64,000 nucleotides of DNA from Aggregatibacter actinomycetemcomitans (GCA_017160915.1 JACAWG010000061.1:186685-250684), one strand, 5' to 3'. Positions 8,640 to 19,612 are shown, numbered from the stretch's first letter. Notes: generated by a model from the letters alone, not told the origin. Made by a program: numbers and translations.

Positions 8640-9964
8640 ATTAACCTCAAAAATTGAATAAATGCCTGCATGGAAACCCCTTGTTTCAGGCGTTGAATTT
8701 GTGCCAATAACACATGACCCGTCTCGTCATGATTTAATGCCGTGAAGAGCTTATTTTGCAATGCGTCCGCCGAATAAGGATTTTGCGGGCTGCCTTTCGG
8801 GTACGCAACATGAGCCTCTAAAAACGTTTGATTTTTTAACCGCACTTTTATCGCCACCGCACGGGGATTCTCCGGAGAGGGCGCATAAGTGCGGTGGATT
8901 TTCGCCATGAATTGTTGAATTTCCGGGGAAACCTCCGTGACGGCAAAATGCTGAAAATCCAGCGGAACACGGTGCAATGTGTTGGCGACCACATATTCTG
9001 CCGAAAAACGCCCTTCCGCACGGGTTTTCGGCGTCCGATAGCGTAGAGCGGCATCGGTTTTCGGGTGAAAAATCAATTGGATGTCTTCAATATCCTCCAC
9101 TTGCGCAGGTGTCGCCAATTGCTGCCGAATGTTCACCGCCGCTTCGGCAACCCCTGCTGCCGCCGAGCAGTAAGGATAGGTCTTGAACCATAATTGTGAA
9201 ATCTGCCAAGTTTCGCCCCAATTGCCGAGATCCAATGCCGTATTCTTTTCACCGAACACGGCAAAAAAGCCTAATTGTTCATCAAAAATATCCTGTTCGG
9301 CGGTCAAGCCGCACTTTAGCCATTCCACACTTTGAATTGCCCCTTGCGCTGCTATGCCGGCGTGCAATGCTTTAATTGGTGTGCCGAACAATAAACGCAG
9401 TCCCGAGGCTTGGGTTGCCGCTAGTGCCGGTGCGGAAGCGAAAAAAGGGTATTCATGCAAATAACACAGGGCGCAAGCGGCAGCGATACCGCCCAAGGTC
9501 GCCGTGCTGTGCCAGCCGTGCAAATAATGGGACGGATTAAGCGCTTTACCGAAACGCGCCATCACCTCCACACCGATAATATACGCACTGAGAAAGCGTC
9601 GGCTGTCGATTGGCGCGCTTTCGGTTAAATCAATGGAAGCGAATAAGGCGGACAAAATCACCGCCGAAGGGTGTCCGCGCACGTCGGCGTGCACATCGTC
9701 ATAATCCAGCAAATGTGCCTGAAATCCGTTAAATAATGCTGCTTGGCGTGCCGTGGCGAGTGATTTTTGCCCGATTAACAGGCTTCGCCCAATCCCACCT
9801 TCCTGCGCCAACCATTGTTTGAATTGCTGTAATTCGGGCTGCCGCCGTGCTTGCAAAGAGGACGCCAGGTAATCCAACACGCCTTGAGCAGCGTGGCGTA
9901 AAAGTTCTTCGTCCTGCACGACGGGTGTGCGCATAATGCGTTCGACAAGCTGATGGACGTTCAT
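8636..9964 (-). CDS. MmgE/PrpD family protein (YxeQ-like)
   Basis: A 442-residue MmgE/PrpD-fold protein. Typical motifs are DYDDVHADVRGHPSAV, the GWHSTATLGGIAAA helix and the C-terminal RFSAEYVVANTL. The family contains 2-methylcitrate dehydratase, cis-aconitate decarboxylase and iminodisuccinate epimerase. No propionate genes are nearby, so PrpD activity is unlikely. In the Bacillus yxe operon the homologous gene yxeQ sits with the same transporter and amidohydrolase. Because an iminodisuccinate epimerase belongs to this family, epimerisation of the succinyl carbon of an S-(2-succino) compound is a reasonable guess. Its start overlaps the ATPase stop by one base. Confidence 0.85.
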   Translation of the reverse strand: MNVHQLVERIMRTPVVQDEELLRHAAQGVLDYLASSLQARRQPELQQFKQWLAQEGGIGRSLLIGQKSLATARQAALFNGFQAHLLDYDDVHADVRGHPSAVILSALFASIDLTESAPIDSRRFLSAYIIGVEVMARFGKALNPSHYLHGWHSTATLGGIAAACALCYLHEYPFFASAPALAATQASGLRLLFGTPIKALHAGIAAQGAIQSVEWLKCGLTAEQDIFDEQLGFFAVFGEKNTALDLGNWGETWQISQLWFKTYPYCSAAAGVAEAAVNIRQQLATPAQVEDIEDIQLIFHPKTDAALRYRTPKTRAEGRFSAEYVVANTLHRVPLDFQHFAVTEVSPEIQQFMAKIHRTYAPSPENPRAVAIKVRLKNQTFLEAHVAYPKGSPQNPYSADALQNKLFTALNHDETGHVLLAQIQRLKQGVSMQAFIQFLRLI

Positions 9965-10725
9965 TAAATGTAAAACTCAATGGAATCGGCAAATTGGCGC
10001 ACAAAACGTTTGGTCAGTTCTTCCCGTGGCTGTTCGATCACTTGTTTTGCTTCGCCTTGTTCCACAATAACGCCATTCGCCATAAACACCACGCGATCCG
10101 CCACGTTTTTGGCAAATTCCATTTCATGAGTCACGATGACCATGGTGATTTTTTGTTTCGCCAATTGCTGAATCACCTGCAACACCTCATTCACCCGTTC
10201 CGGATCAAGGGCGGACGTCGGTTCATCAAATAACAAGACTTTCGGTTTCACCGCTAACGCGCGGGCTATGGCGACCCGTTGTTGCTGCCCGCCTGAAAGG
10301 GTGATTGGATATTGATTCGCCTGTTCGGATAAGCCCACCTGTTTCAGCAAATTCAGCCCGAGCGTCTGCGCCTCGGCTTTACTCAGGTTTTGATTGATGA
10401 TGGGCGCCAGTGTGATGTTCTCTAGTGCGGTCTTATTTTTGAATAAATTATAACTTTGGAACACCATGGCGGATTGGGCGCGTAAGCGGGTTTCTTCCTT
10501 GTGGGAATATTTCTGTGCGTTGAGGGCGACATCGGCAATGGTAATATTGCCCGAATTCGGTTTTTCCAACAGATTCAGGCAGCGCAACAAGGTGGATTTC
10601 CCCGAACCGGAAGGCCCGATAATCGCCACCACTTCACCTTCTTTAATGGATAAATCAATGGTTTTCAATACCGTGTTGGCGCCAAACGATTTGGATAATT
10701 TTTCAACTTGAATCATAGTTGTCAT
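9964..10725 (-). CDS. Polar amino acid ABC transporter ATPase
   Basis: A 253-residue ATP-binding subunit of a polar amino acid importer. Walker A is GPSGSGKST, the signature is LSGGQQQR, Walker B is [12 protein letters not shown] and the switch His is in VTHEMEF. It would drive uptake of the substrate captured by the lipoprotein encoded two genes upstream, across the inner membrane. An AGGA box precedes ATG at 10725. It lies ten bases after the permease gene and overlaps the next gene by one base. Equivalent to YxeO of Bacillus by position. Confidence 0.92.
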   Translation of the reverse strand: MTTMIQVEKLSKSFGANTVLKTIDLSIKEGEVVAIIGPSGSGKSTLLRCLNLLEKPNSGNITIADVALNAQKYSHKEETRLRAQSAMVFQSYNLFKNKTALENITLAPIINQNLSKAEAQTLGLNLLKQVGLSEQANQYPITLSGGQQQRVAIARALAVKPKVLLFDEPTSALDPERVNEVLQVIQQLAKQKITMVIVTHEMEFAKNVADRVVFMANGVIVEQGEAKQVIEQPREELTKRFVRQFADSIEFYI

Positions 10726-10735
10726 AGGGCAATTC

Positions 10736-11407
10736 CTAGCGTTTATAAGGTGAAGATAATTTTCCTTCGGCGATTTTTTGCAGCCAGGAATACAACACGA
10801 CCACCAGCCAATAAATAATCCCCACGGCTAAATAGGTTTCAAAGAATTTGTAGGATTCCACGGTGAGTAATTTCCCCGCCGCCAATAATTCCGGCACGCC
10901 GACAAAAAACGCCACGGAAGAATCTTTTAACAGGGAAATAAACATATTGCCCGTGCCCGGTAAGGCATTCACAAAGGCTTGCGGCAAAATGACGTGTTGA
11001 TAAATTTTGGTCAACGATAACCCCATCGCCAAGCCCGCTTCACGCTGTCCGTTATCCACGGATTCCAGGCCCGCGCGGAAAATTTCCGCAAGATAGGCGG
11101 AATACTTCAGGCTGAAACACAGCACCGCTGCGCTCATCGCCGACATTTCCGTCAGGCTTGGGAATAATTGCGGCAAACCATAGTAAATAATAAATAACAG
11201 CACCACGGTCGGCATGCCGCGAAACAGGGAGATGTACAACGCCAACAGCGAATCCACCACCACGATTTTTTGCACCCGCACCAAGGCAATCAACACGCCG
11301 ATGACCAATGCAATCAAAATAGAAATGATCGCAATAAACAGCGTAGTTGGAAGGTACGTGATAATTTGCGGGAACACCCCGAAAAAATAAGCAATATCAA
11401 AATTCAT
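10736..11407 (-). CDS. Polar amino acid ABC transporter permease
   Basis: A 223-residue inner-membrane permease of the HisM/TcyL group with about five hydrophobic spans (near 12-37, 50-75, 85-105, 150-170, 185-210). The EAA loop that contacts the ATPase is visible around QREAGLAMGLSLTKIYQHVILPQA. Position and length match YxeN of the Bacillus yxe operon. A GC-rich hairpin separates it from the binding-protein gene; the ribosome site before its ATG is weak, consistent with lower expression than the binding protein. Confidence 0.9.
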   Translation of the reverse strand: MNFDIAYFFGVFPQIITYLPTTLFIAIISILIALVIGVLIALVRVQKIVVVDSLLALYISLFRGMPTVVLLFIIYYGLPQLFPSLTEMSAMSAAVLCFSLKYSAYLAEIFRAGLESVDNGQREAGLAMGLSLTKIYQHVILPQAFVNALPGTGNMFISLLKDSSVAFFVGVPELLAAGKLLTVESYKFFETYLAVGIIYWLVVVLYSWLQKIAEGKLSSPYKR

Positions 11408-11467
11408 AAATCAACCGACAAAAAACAGGAGAAAAACAGACCGCACTTTTAAGAGACATGATGTGAC

Positions 11468-11492
11468 CGGCGCGCTCACGAAACGCGCGCCG
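11468..11492. promoter_or_regulatory. GC-rich hairpin between binding-protein and permease genes
   Basis: CGGCGCGC (11468-11475) and GCGCGCCG (11485-11492) form an 8-base, fully GC stem with a 9-base loop. No T-run follows on the minus strand. It sits 21 bases after the binding-protein stop, so it probably stabilises the upstream mRNA or partly attenuates the rest of the operon. Confidence 0.6.
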
Positions 11493-11512
11493 TCAGTATG
11501 GATTACGGATAA

Positions 11513-12328
11513 TTATTTAGGGTGTAACTCCGTAATATCCTCGCCGTAATATTTTTCGGAAAGGGCTTTTAACGTGCCGTCCGCTTTCAGTTTGTTAATG
11601 GCTTGATCGAACTCCGCACGTAATTTTTCACCGCGCTCATTACGGGCAAAGCCATAGCCGACTTCTTCAATGACCAACGGTTCGCCAACCAATTTGAACG
11701 GCAGGTTGCCACGTTTGATTTCCGCCAACAGAATCGGCTTGGAATTCACATAGCCGTCCACGCGTTTATATACCAAATCATACATGGCGCCGTCGCGGGT
11801 TTCGTAAGTTTTCACATTCACTTCATTGTTCGGGAATTGTTTTTGCAGGTTTTTAATATGGTTTGAACCTAACACGCCGGAAATAGTTTTTCCTTTTAAG
11901 TCGTCGTAATTGTTGATGTGCGTGTTATCCGTGTGAGTAACAATTTGGCTGCCGTAATAGCTGTACGGCTGAGTGAAATCATATTTGGCTTTGCGCGCTT
12001 CGGTGATGGCGACGGCGTTCGCCACCGTATCCAAACGACCGGAATCCAATTGTCCCATTAAGCCGGAAAATTCCGCCGTGGTCCATTCCACGGTGTAACC
12101 CAATTCTTTGGCAATGGCTTCGGTGGTTTCGACATCAAAGCCGACAAGTTTGCCATCTTGTTTAAAACCGTTCGGGTAACTTTGCCCGGTGGATCCGACT
12201 TTTAACACTTTCGGCGCCGCTGTTGCGGAATCGGCTGCAGATTTGACCGCACTTTCTTTCTCATTACAGCCGACTAAAGCCAATGCCCCTACAACTAAAG
12301 CGACCAATGCTGTTTTTCTCAAAGACAT
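11513..12328 (-). CDS. Amino acid ABC transporter substrate-binding lipoprotein
   Basis: A 271-residue family 3 solute-binding lipoprotein. The lipobox is LVGC with the lipidated Cys21; the mature two-lobe domain runs from about residue 40 (VLKVGSTGQSYPNGF, GKLVGFDVETTEAIAKELG). It would capture an amino-acid-like ligand in the periplasm for the adjacent permease and ATPase. AAGAGG before the start supports ATG at 12328. A USS copy falls within the linker after the lipobox (near 12247). By order it corresponds to YxeM; an S-(2-succino)cysteine-like ligand is inferred. Confidence 0.9.
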   Translation of the reverse strand: MSLRKTALVALVVGALALVGCNEKESAVKSAADSATAAPKVLKVGSTGQSYPNGFKQDGKLVGFDVETTEAIAKELGYTVEWTTAEFSGLMGQLDSGRLDTVANAVAITEARKAKYDFTQPYSYYGSQIVTHTDNTHINNYDDLKGKTISGVLGSNHIKNLQKQFPNNEVNVKTYETRDGAMYDLVYKRVDGYVNSKPILLAEIKRGNLPFKLVGEPLVIEEVGYGFARNERGEKLRAEFDQAINKLKADGTLKALSEKYYGEDITELHPK

Positions 12329-12342
12329 AAAATACCTCTTAG

Positions 12343-12867
12343 TTAATTTTTAGCGTGATGTTGTTGATATAATTGAAATAAGGTTTCATCAATGATTTTG
12401 CGGTAATACACCGTGGTGTGATCATCGGTCAGATTGGTACGACCGATTTCCACAAAACCATGATTCATATAAAATTTTGCCAACCACGGATGATTTTCCG
12501 CCGTGCCTAAGGTGACAAACGGCACTTTCAACTGTTGACGCAAAATATGCTGTTCCAGCCAGGCTAGCAATTTCACGGCTAACCCCTGTTGTTTGAAATT
12601 CGGATGGGTGGCGAACCAACCGATATGCGGCACGCCGAACGGGCCGGGATTATTGCCCCAAGGCAAGCGTAAACTGACGGAACACGCCAGCTGATCCTGA
12701 ATAAAAATGCCGTACGCTAAATTGCTGCGAAGATGTGTCTCTATTAACGCCAAATCCGCTGTTGCCGCCGCAAAATGAATGCCCAGTTCCAATACCGGGC
12801 GATATGCGTCATGTAATAACTGTTGGTATTGTTGCGCGTCGGCGAGGGTGATTTCTCGAATCTGCAT
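12343..12867 (-). CDS. GNAT family N-acetyltransferase (YxeL-like)
   Basis: Acetyl-CoA dependent N-acetyltransferase of 174 residues. Motif A of the GNAT fold is visible as FATHPNFKQQGLAVKLLAWLE, and motif B as FYMNHGFVEIGR. I chose the ATG at 12867 (MQIREITLAD); a TTG five codons upstream at 12882 would give 179 residues. It sits between the lyase and the transporter genes. In the Bacillus yxe operon the acetyltransferase YxeL acetylates the amino group of S-(2-succino)cysteine before cleavage; the same role is likely but unproven here. Confidence 0.82.
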   Translation of the reverse strand: MQIREITLADAQQYQQLLHDAYRPVLELGIHFAAATADLALIETHLRSNLAYGIFIQDQLACSVSLRLPWGNNPGPFGVPHIGWFATHPNFKQQGLAVKLLAWLEQHILRQQLKVPFVTLGTAENHPWLAKFYMNHGFVEIGRTNLTDDHTTVYYRKIIDETLFQLYQQHHAKN

Positions 12868-12884
12868 GAGTCCGTCCGACAATA

Positions 12885-14246
12885 TTAGTCCAACAAGCCG
12901 GATTGTTCGGCGTAACGAATAACCGTATCCACCTTACGCGGTGCGCTGCCTAAGTAGTTTTCCGCAATCAGCCATTGGGAAATTTCCTGCTCGCTGAAAT
13001 GCTGTTTCCATTCGGCATTTTCCTGTAAAACGTCTTTAAACGGGCGTTCCTGTTCAAACGCCAGCATCGCCGATTCATAAACCAGTTGATGTGCCGTTTG
13101 CTTGCCAAGCTTTTTGCCCAGCTCAAACATGATTTTTTCCGACAACAGCAAGCCATGCTGCAATTCCAGATTTTTTAACATTTGCTGCGGGTTCACTTTC
13201 ATGCCGCGCAACACGGTTAAGGTCATTTGCAATTGTGCCGCCACATAAATATTTAATTCCGGCAACGCAATCCATTCCGCGCGCCAGCTCATGGCGTCGC
13301 GTTCATGTTCCACTTTCATGGATTCGTGCATTAACGCCACACTTTTGAACACAGGCTCGGTTAAACTTGCCAAACCTTCTAAGATTGCCGGATTACGCTT
13401 ATGCGGCATGGTGGAGGAACCGATTTTTCCGGCAGAAAACGGCTCTTCGATTTCGTTAATTTCGGTACGCATAAGGTTATAAAATTCATTCCCGATTTTA
13501 CCTAACGTGCCGCTGATTAAGGCAATAACGGAGGCATATTCGGAAAAACGATCACGCGCCGCCTGCCAGCCGATATTCGGCGTATTTAACCCCAATAACG
13601 TCAACGCGCGCTGTTCCACTTCCGGTCCTTTTTCGCCGAAAGAGGCATAAGTGCAGATAGCACCGCTGATATTCCCCACCAGCACACGCTCACGGATTTC
13701 CGTTAAACGGGCTAAATGGCGTACAAATTCGTCTAACCAGACGGCAAGTTTAAAACCGAAGGTGGTCGGCAACGCCTGCATCCCGTGCGTGCGCCCGACC
13801 ATTGGGGTAAATTGATATTGTTTCGCCAGTTTTTTCAGTTCTAACGCCACCAGGCGACTATCCCGTTGCACAATCTCAAAGGCTTGCTTAAGTTGTAACA
13901 CCGTACCGGTATCCACAATGTCTTGCGTCGTCGCACCGTAGTGAATGTATTGACCGGCATCGCCGCATTGCTGTTGTAACGTATTGATCGTTGCCATAAA
14001 GGAATGTTTCAGGCGCACCACTTCGTCAGCGAGCTCATGTAAATCAATTGTGTCCGCATTCGCACGCTCGGCAATCTTCTGCGCCGCCTCAATGGGAATA
14101 ACGCCTAATTCGCCTTCCGCCTGAGCCAGTGCAACCTCCACATCAACATGTTTACGTAAACGATTTTCTTCCGACCAAACCTCACGCATTTCCGGCGTCC
14201 CGAAATTGTTACCAAGTGTAAGAAAATCAATCATATGCGATGCCAT
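12885..14246 (-). CDS. Aspartase/fumarase-superfamily lyase (PurB/CMLE-like), candidate S-(2-succino) lyase
   Basis: A 453-residue lyase. The superfamily signature GSSTMPHKRNP lies at 276-286 with the catalytic Ser at 277/278; other conserved regions are HYGATTQDIVDT (from His102) and GRTHGMQALP (His154). These enzymes eliminate fumarate, or a related acid, from succinyl adducts. It resembles adenylosuccinate lyase and carboxymuconate cycloisomerase but differs from the gammaproteobacterial PurB type, and no purine gene is nearby. Heading an acetyltransferase-transporter-deacetylase operon, it is best read as releasing fumarate from an N-acetyl S-(2-succino) thiol. AAGG lies before ATG at 14246. 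Not annotated as purB for this reason. Confidence 0.82.
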   Translation of the reverse strand: MASHMIDFLTLGNNFGTPEMREVWSEENRLRKHVDVEVALAQAEGELGVIPIEAAQKIAERANADTIDLHELADEVVRLKHSFMATINTLQQQCGDAGQYIHYGATTQDIVDTGTVLQLKQAFEIVQRDSRLVALELKKLAKQYQFTPMVGRTHGMQALPTTFGFKLAVWLDEFVRHLARLTEIRERVLVGNISGAICTYASFGEKGPEVEQRALTLLGLNTPNIGWQAARDRFSEYASVIALISGTLGKIGNEFYNLMRTEINEIEEPFSAGKIGSSTMPHKRNPAILEGLASLTEPVFKSVALMHESMKVEHERDAMSWRAEWIALPELNIYVAAQLQMTLTVLRGMKVNPQQMLKNLELQHGLLLSEKIMFELGKKLGKQTAHQLVYESAMLAFEQERPFKDVLQENAEWKQHFSEQEISQWLIAENYLGSAPRKVDTVIRYAEQSGLLD

Positions 14247-14531
14247 AAAACAACCTTTTAGTATAAATAATCAACAAAAAAACAGGGTTGATTCTATAAA
14301 GTTTCATCATGGTGATCTAATAACTAATTTCCCTAACATATAACTTTTTCATCTAAGATTTTGCGGCAAAAATAAAAAAACGTCGTTTTTTTTTCACCGC
14401 ACTTTTCCCCTTAAAAAGACAAATAAAATTCGCCTTAAAACGCTTATTCATCATACAAAGGCGTATAATATTTCTACCGAGAAATCGGTGTTTGCATAGC
14501 ATTCCTGACTATTTTCAAAAGGAGAGTTTTT
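14247..14531. other. Divergent intergenic region, 285 bases
   Basis: AT-rich spacer holding the promoters of the lyase operon (minus) and the TbpB-like lipoprotein (plus). A USS copy lies near 14397-14406. A TATAAT at 14464-14469 is a reasonable -10 for the plus-strand gene, though its -35 is poor. On the minus strand TATACT near 14262-14267 could serve the operon. I see no gene here. Confidence 0.5.
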
Positions 14532-15635
14532 ATGTCATCACTATTTGTACGTAGCTGTCCGATTGTATTTACCGCTTTCATGTTATCCGCCTGCTCAGGG
14601 AACAAAGAAACACCTGCCGTCGTTCCGACACCGACGCCGCCTACGCATGAAACGCAAGTCCAACCGCCTCAAAATAATGACGCCGACAATACCGCGACAA
14701 ATCAAGGCAAGGTAACTCCCGAGGCAAAAACCGAACCTTCACAAGAAACACCGTCGCCAAAAGTCGATAATCAGCCCGACCAACCCGTTGTACCGCCCGT
14801 TGATAAACCGGCAGATAAACCGACGGATAATCCCGCCAATCCGACCGACAACCCTGCCGATAACCCGACGGATAAGCCGACGGTTCCTTCCGTCGATAAA
14901 CCCTCAGAACAGATAACGCCTGCGGAGCCGCCTAAACCGACGGAAAATGTTGCCAAGGAGATTAGCGGCTTTTCACGGCAATATATGCAACCGCGCGTAA
15001 GGGATATGTGGCCGTATGTAGATCCGCTCGACACAACCTATGTGGAAACAGAAAAAACCGACAATCTGTACACATTGGTGGTCGATGGGCAGAAAATAGA
15101 TATGCTCCCTGAAGGTGCGCAAATCGGAGGAACGATCGAAACTCAAGGAGAAAATGAATATCATCAAACCACGAAAAAAGTCTTGCATACGGATTTGCAG
15201 TATGTTGTCAGCGGCGTTTATACCTATCCGACCAATAAACCTTGTGCCGCAGATGATATACATTGTGAAGATGATAGAGATACGCTCGCTTCCGTCGGCT
15301 ATAACCCGAATCTGCCTAAACATATCTACTTTGTTCAAGGATTCGAAACCTTAGATATGCCCATGAGTGGTTCCGCCGAATATGAAGGTAGCGGAAACAA
15401 ATTTTTGGTCGATTTTAGTGAGAAGATCGTCAATGGCAACTTATGGAGCAATACGTTTACTGCCAAAATCAATGGCAATCGGTTTGCCACCGAGCGGGAT
15501 CCGACACGTTCTTCCGAGGAAGTTTTCTCCGTTAACGGCGGATTTTTCGGTCCGAATGCCGCCGAAATGGCGGGTGTATATAATGATCATGATAAGTATA
15601 TCGGTACATTCAGCGCGAAGAAAACGGAGAAATAG
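14532..15635 (+). CDS. TbpB-like surface lipoprotein with Pro-rich linker
   Basis: A 367-residue lipoprotein. The lipobox LSAC places the lipidated Cys at 21. Residues 24-145 are a Pro/Thr/Asp-rich low-complexity tether with repeats of DKP, DNP and TDNPA. The remainder (about 145-367) ends in an eight-strand barrel of the transferrin-binding protein B type, with the hallmark VNGGFFGPNAAEMAGVY and a CAADDIHC disulfide-like pair. Such proteins are displayed on the cell surface, often through Slam, and bind host iron or haem proteins or factor H. No tbpA or slam gene is adjacent, so the ligand is unknown. AGGAGAG precedes the start. Confidence 0.85.
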   Translation: MSSLFVRSCPIVFTAFMLSACSGNKETPAVVPTPTPPTHETQVQPPQNNDADNTATNQGKVTPEAKTEPSQETPSPKVDNQPDQPVVPPVDKPADKPTDNPANPTDNPADNPTDKPTVPSVDKPSEQITPAEPPKPTENVAKEISGFSRQYMQPRVRDMWPYVDPLDTTYVETEKTDNLYTLVVDGQKIDMLPEGAQIGGTIETQGENEYHQTTKKVLHTDLQYVVSGVYTYPTNKPCAADDIHCEDDRDTLASVGYNPNLPKHIYFVQGFETLDMPMSGSAEYEGSGNKFLVDFSEKIVNGNLWSNTFTAKINGNRFATERDPTRSSEEVFSVNGGFFGPNAAEMAGVYNDHDKYIGTFSAKKTEK

Positions 15636-15702
15636 CCAAGACATGATGGAAAAACACCGTTAAAAAACGCGATGAATTTCCACCGCACTTTTTCTAAAAA
15701 AC

Positions 15703-15737
15703 AAAGAGCAACACAGCCAAGCCATGTTGCTCTTTTT
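15703..15737. terminator. Bidirectional terminator between TbpB-like gene and glmU
   Basis: AAAGAGCAACA at 15703-15713 pairs exactly with TGTTGCTCTTT at 15725-15735, followed by T. An isolated USS lies just upstream at about 15682-15691. Confidence 0.85.
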
Positions 15738-15753
15738 CATGCAAACCAATAGA

Positions 15754-17124
15754 TTATTTTTTCTTCGTCGGTCTTTCCCAACCTTGTACATGTTTTTGCG
15801 GGACGCGGGTGGTGACCAGTTCGTCGCGTTTGACGTCGTAGCGAATGGTGGAGCCTGCGCCGATGGTAGCGCCGCTTTCGATGGTGACCGGGGCGACGAG
15901 TTGGCTGTCGGAGCCGACGAATACGTTGTCGCCGATGGTGGTTTTGAATTTGTTGGCGCCGTCATAGTTACAGGTGATCACGCCTGCGCCGATGTTACAA
16001 TCTTTGCCGATTTCCGCGTCGCCCACATAGGTTAAGTGATTCACTTTGGAACCTTTGCCGATATGCGCTTTTTTGATTTCCACGAAATTGCCCACATGGG
16101 TGTTTTCCGCCAAATCGGCGCCCGGGCGTAAGCGGGAGAACGGTCCGATGGCGGCATTGGCGCCCACGGAAGCCTCTTCCAGCACGGAATACGGTTTGAT
16201 TTCCACGTCATCGCCGATGTCGCAGTTGGTTAACACGCAGCCCGCGCCGATTTTCACCCGATTTCCTAACCGCACTTTGCCGTTTAAAATCACGTTCATG
16301 TCGATTTCCACGTCTTTGCCGTGGGTCAATTCACCACGCAGTTTGAAGCTGTTCGGATCCAATAACATCACGCCCGCCAGTAATAATTCGCGTGCCTGTT
16401 TTTGTTGAAAATATTGCTCAAGCGCGGTCAGTTGCAGGCGATTATTGGCGCCTTCCACTTCCATTAAATCCGCCGCTTGCACCGCCGCCACTTGGCAGCC
16501 GTCGCGATTTGCCAAGGCGATAACATCGGTCATGTAGTATTCGCCTTGCGCGTTGTTGTTATCCAACTGCGCCAACCATTTTTTGAAGGACGCGCCGTCG
16601 GACACCATCACGCCGGTGTTCACTTCCTGAATGTTGAGCTGTTCCGCGCTGGCATCTTTTTGTTCCACAATGCCGACAACGTTGCCGTTTTCGCGCAAAA
16701 TGCGACCGTAGCCCGTCGGGTTGTCCAACACGACCGTTAACAAGGCAATGCCGTTGTCAGGTTTGGCGGCGATGAGTTTTTCCAAGGTTTCTTTGGTAAT
16801 CAAAGGTGCATCACCATAGAGCATTAAAATGTTTTCGTCATCGGCAAAAAACGGCGCCGCCTGTTGCATGGCGTGACCCGTGCCGAGTTGTTCCGTTTGC
16901 AACACCCAATTCACCGGCTCGCCCGCCAGGCGCTGTTGCATTAAATCGCCGCCGTGTCCGTAAACCAAATGAATATTGCGCGCGCCGAGCTGTTTGGCGG
17001 TGTCTATTACGTGTTTCACCATCGGTTTACCCGCGATGGGGTGCAACACTTTCGGCAAATCGGAATACATACGGGTGCCTTTGCCGGCAGCCAGAATTAC
17101 TACGCTGAGTGCTTGAGTTGTCAT
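15754..17124 (-). CDS. glmU: Bifunctional glucosamine-1-phosphate acetyltransferase/uridylyltransferase
   Basis: Makes UDP-N-acetylglucosamine for peptidoglycan and LPS: the C-terminal half acetylates glucosamine 1-phosphate and the N-terminal half adds UMP. Its 456 residues equal the E. coli length. The pyrophosphorylase signature [19 protein letters not shown] lies at residue 11 onward; a left-handed beta-helix of hexapeptide repeats covers about 250-430. A USS (near 16270) is embedded in the hexapeptide region. The gene diverges from anmK, a peptidoglycan recycling gene. Confidence 0.98.
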   Translation of the reverse strand: MTTQALSVVILAAGKGTRMYSDLPKVLHPIAGKPMVKHVIDTAKQLGARNIHLVYGHGGDLMQQRLAGEPVNWVLQTEQLGTGHAMQQAAPFFADDENILMLYGDAPLITKETLEKLIAAKPDNGIALLTVVLDNPTGYGRILRENGNVVGIVEQKDASAEQLNIQEVNTGVMVSDGASFKKWLAQLDNNNAQGEYYMTDVIALANRDGCQVAAVQAADLMEVEGANNRLQLTALEQYFQQKQARELLLAGVMLLDPNSFKLRGELTHGKDVEIDMNVILNGKVRLGNRVKIGAGCVLTNCDIGDDVEIKPYSVLEEASVGANAAIGPFSRLRPGADLAENTHVGNFVEIKKAHIGKGSKVNHLTYVGDAEIGKDCNIGAGVITCNYDGANKFKTTIGDNVFVGSDSQLVAPVTIESGATIGAGSTIRYDVKRDELVTTRVPQKHVQGWERPTKKK

Positions 17125-17209
17125 AAAAAATGTCTCTTTTGTTCGCTAAAAATTGCACGCTAGTATATCATTCTTGCAATTTCGAGTTAAGTTAAGGATA
17201 CGCCGCAAT

Positions 17210-19251
<2,042 letters not shown>

Positions 19252-19315
19252 AAAACGCCGGGGAAAATGACCGCACTTTAAGTGTTGAATAGTTGAGGGG
19301 CAAACGGAGGACAAT

Positions 19316-19612
19316 ATGAATCCTGCCAAAGTAACACGGGACAAATTACACCAACTGACGGATTTGCCGAATGTGGGTAAAGCCGTTGCCGATGATCTGC
19401 GAAAACTCGGGATTCATCGACCACAGGATTTACAAGGACGAGATGCTTACGCTATGTATTACGAGCTCTGCGAAATAACCGGTACACAACATGATCCCTG
19501 TATGATTGATGTCTTTTTATCCATCACCGATTTTATGCAAGGCAACGAACCTCGGTCTTGGTGGGCATTTACTGCACGGTGTAAAGCGGATTTGTTGAAG
19601 TTAAAGCGCTAA
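19316..19612 (+). CDS. Helix-hairpin-helix protein, Cdd1-like (pathogenicity locus family)
   Basis: A 98-residue cytosolic protein. An HhH-type segment LPNVGKAVADDLRKLGI (about 18-34) is followed by the conserved DLQGRDAYAMYYELCEITG and the HDPCMIDVFLSI and PRSWWAFTARCK parts typical of the Cdd1 family. Those proteins are short and of unknown function; the HhH suggests nucleic-acid contact. CGGAGGACAAT precedes ATG. The gene stands alone between murQ and a toxin-antitoxin module. Confidence 0.8.
   Translation: MNPAKVTRDKLHQLTDLPNVGKAVADDLRKLGIHRPQDLQGRDAYAMYYELCEITGTQHDPCMIDVFLSITDFMQGNEPRSWWAFTARCKADLLKLKR

Noticed and set aside
8636-9964. prpD, 2-methylcitrate dehydratase
   Set aside because: No prpB, prpC or acnD is near, and the operon context points to amino acid-type substrates.
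12885-14246. Annotating the lyase as purB (adenylosuccinate lyase)
   Set aside because: It belongs to the same superfamily and shares GSSTMPHKRNP, but it differs from the gammaproteobacterial PurB N-terminus and its operon holds no purine gene.
14810-14905. CRISPR-like short repeats
   Set aside because: They are coding repeats for DKP/DNP units in the lipoprotein stalk, irregular and without spacers. No CRISPR array is visible in the window.
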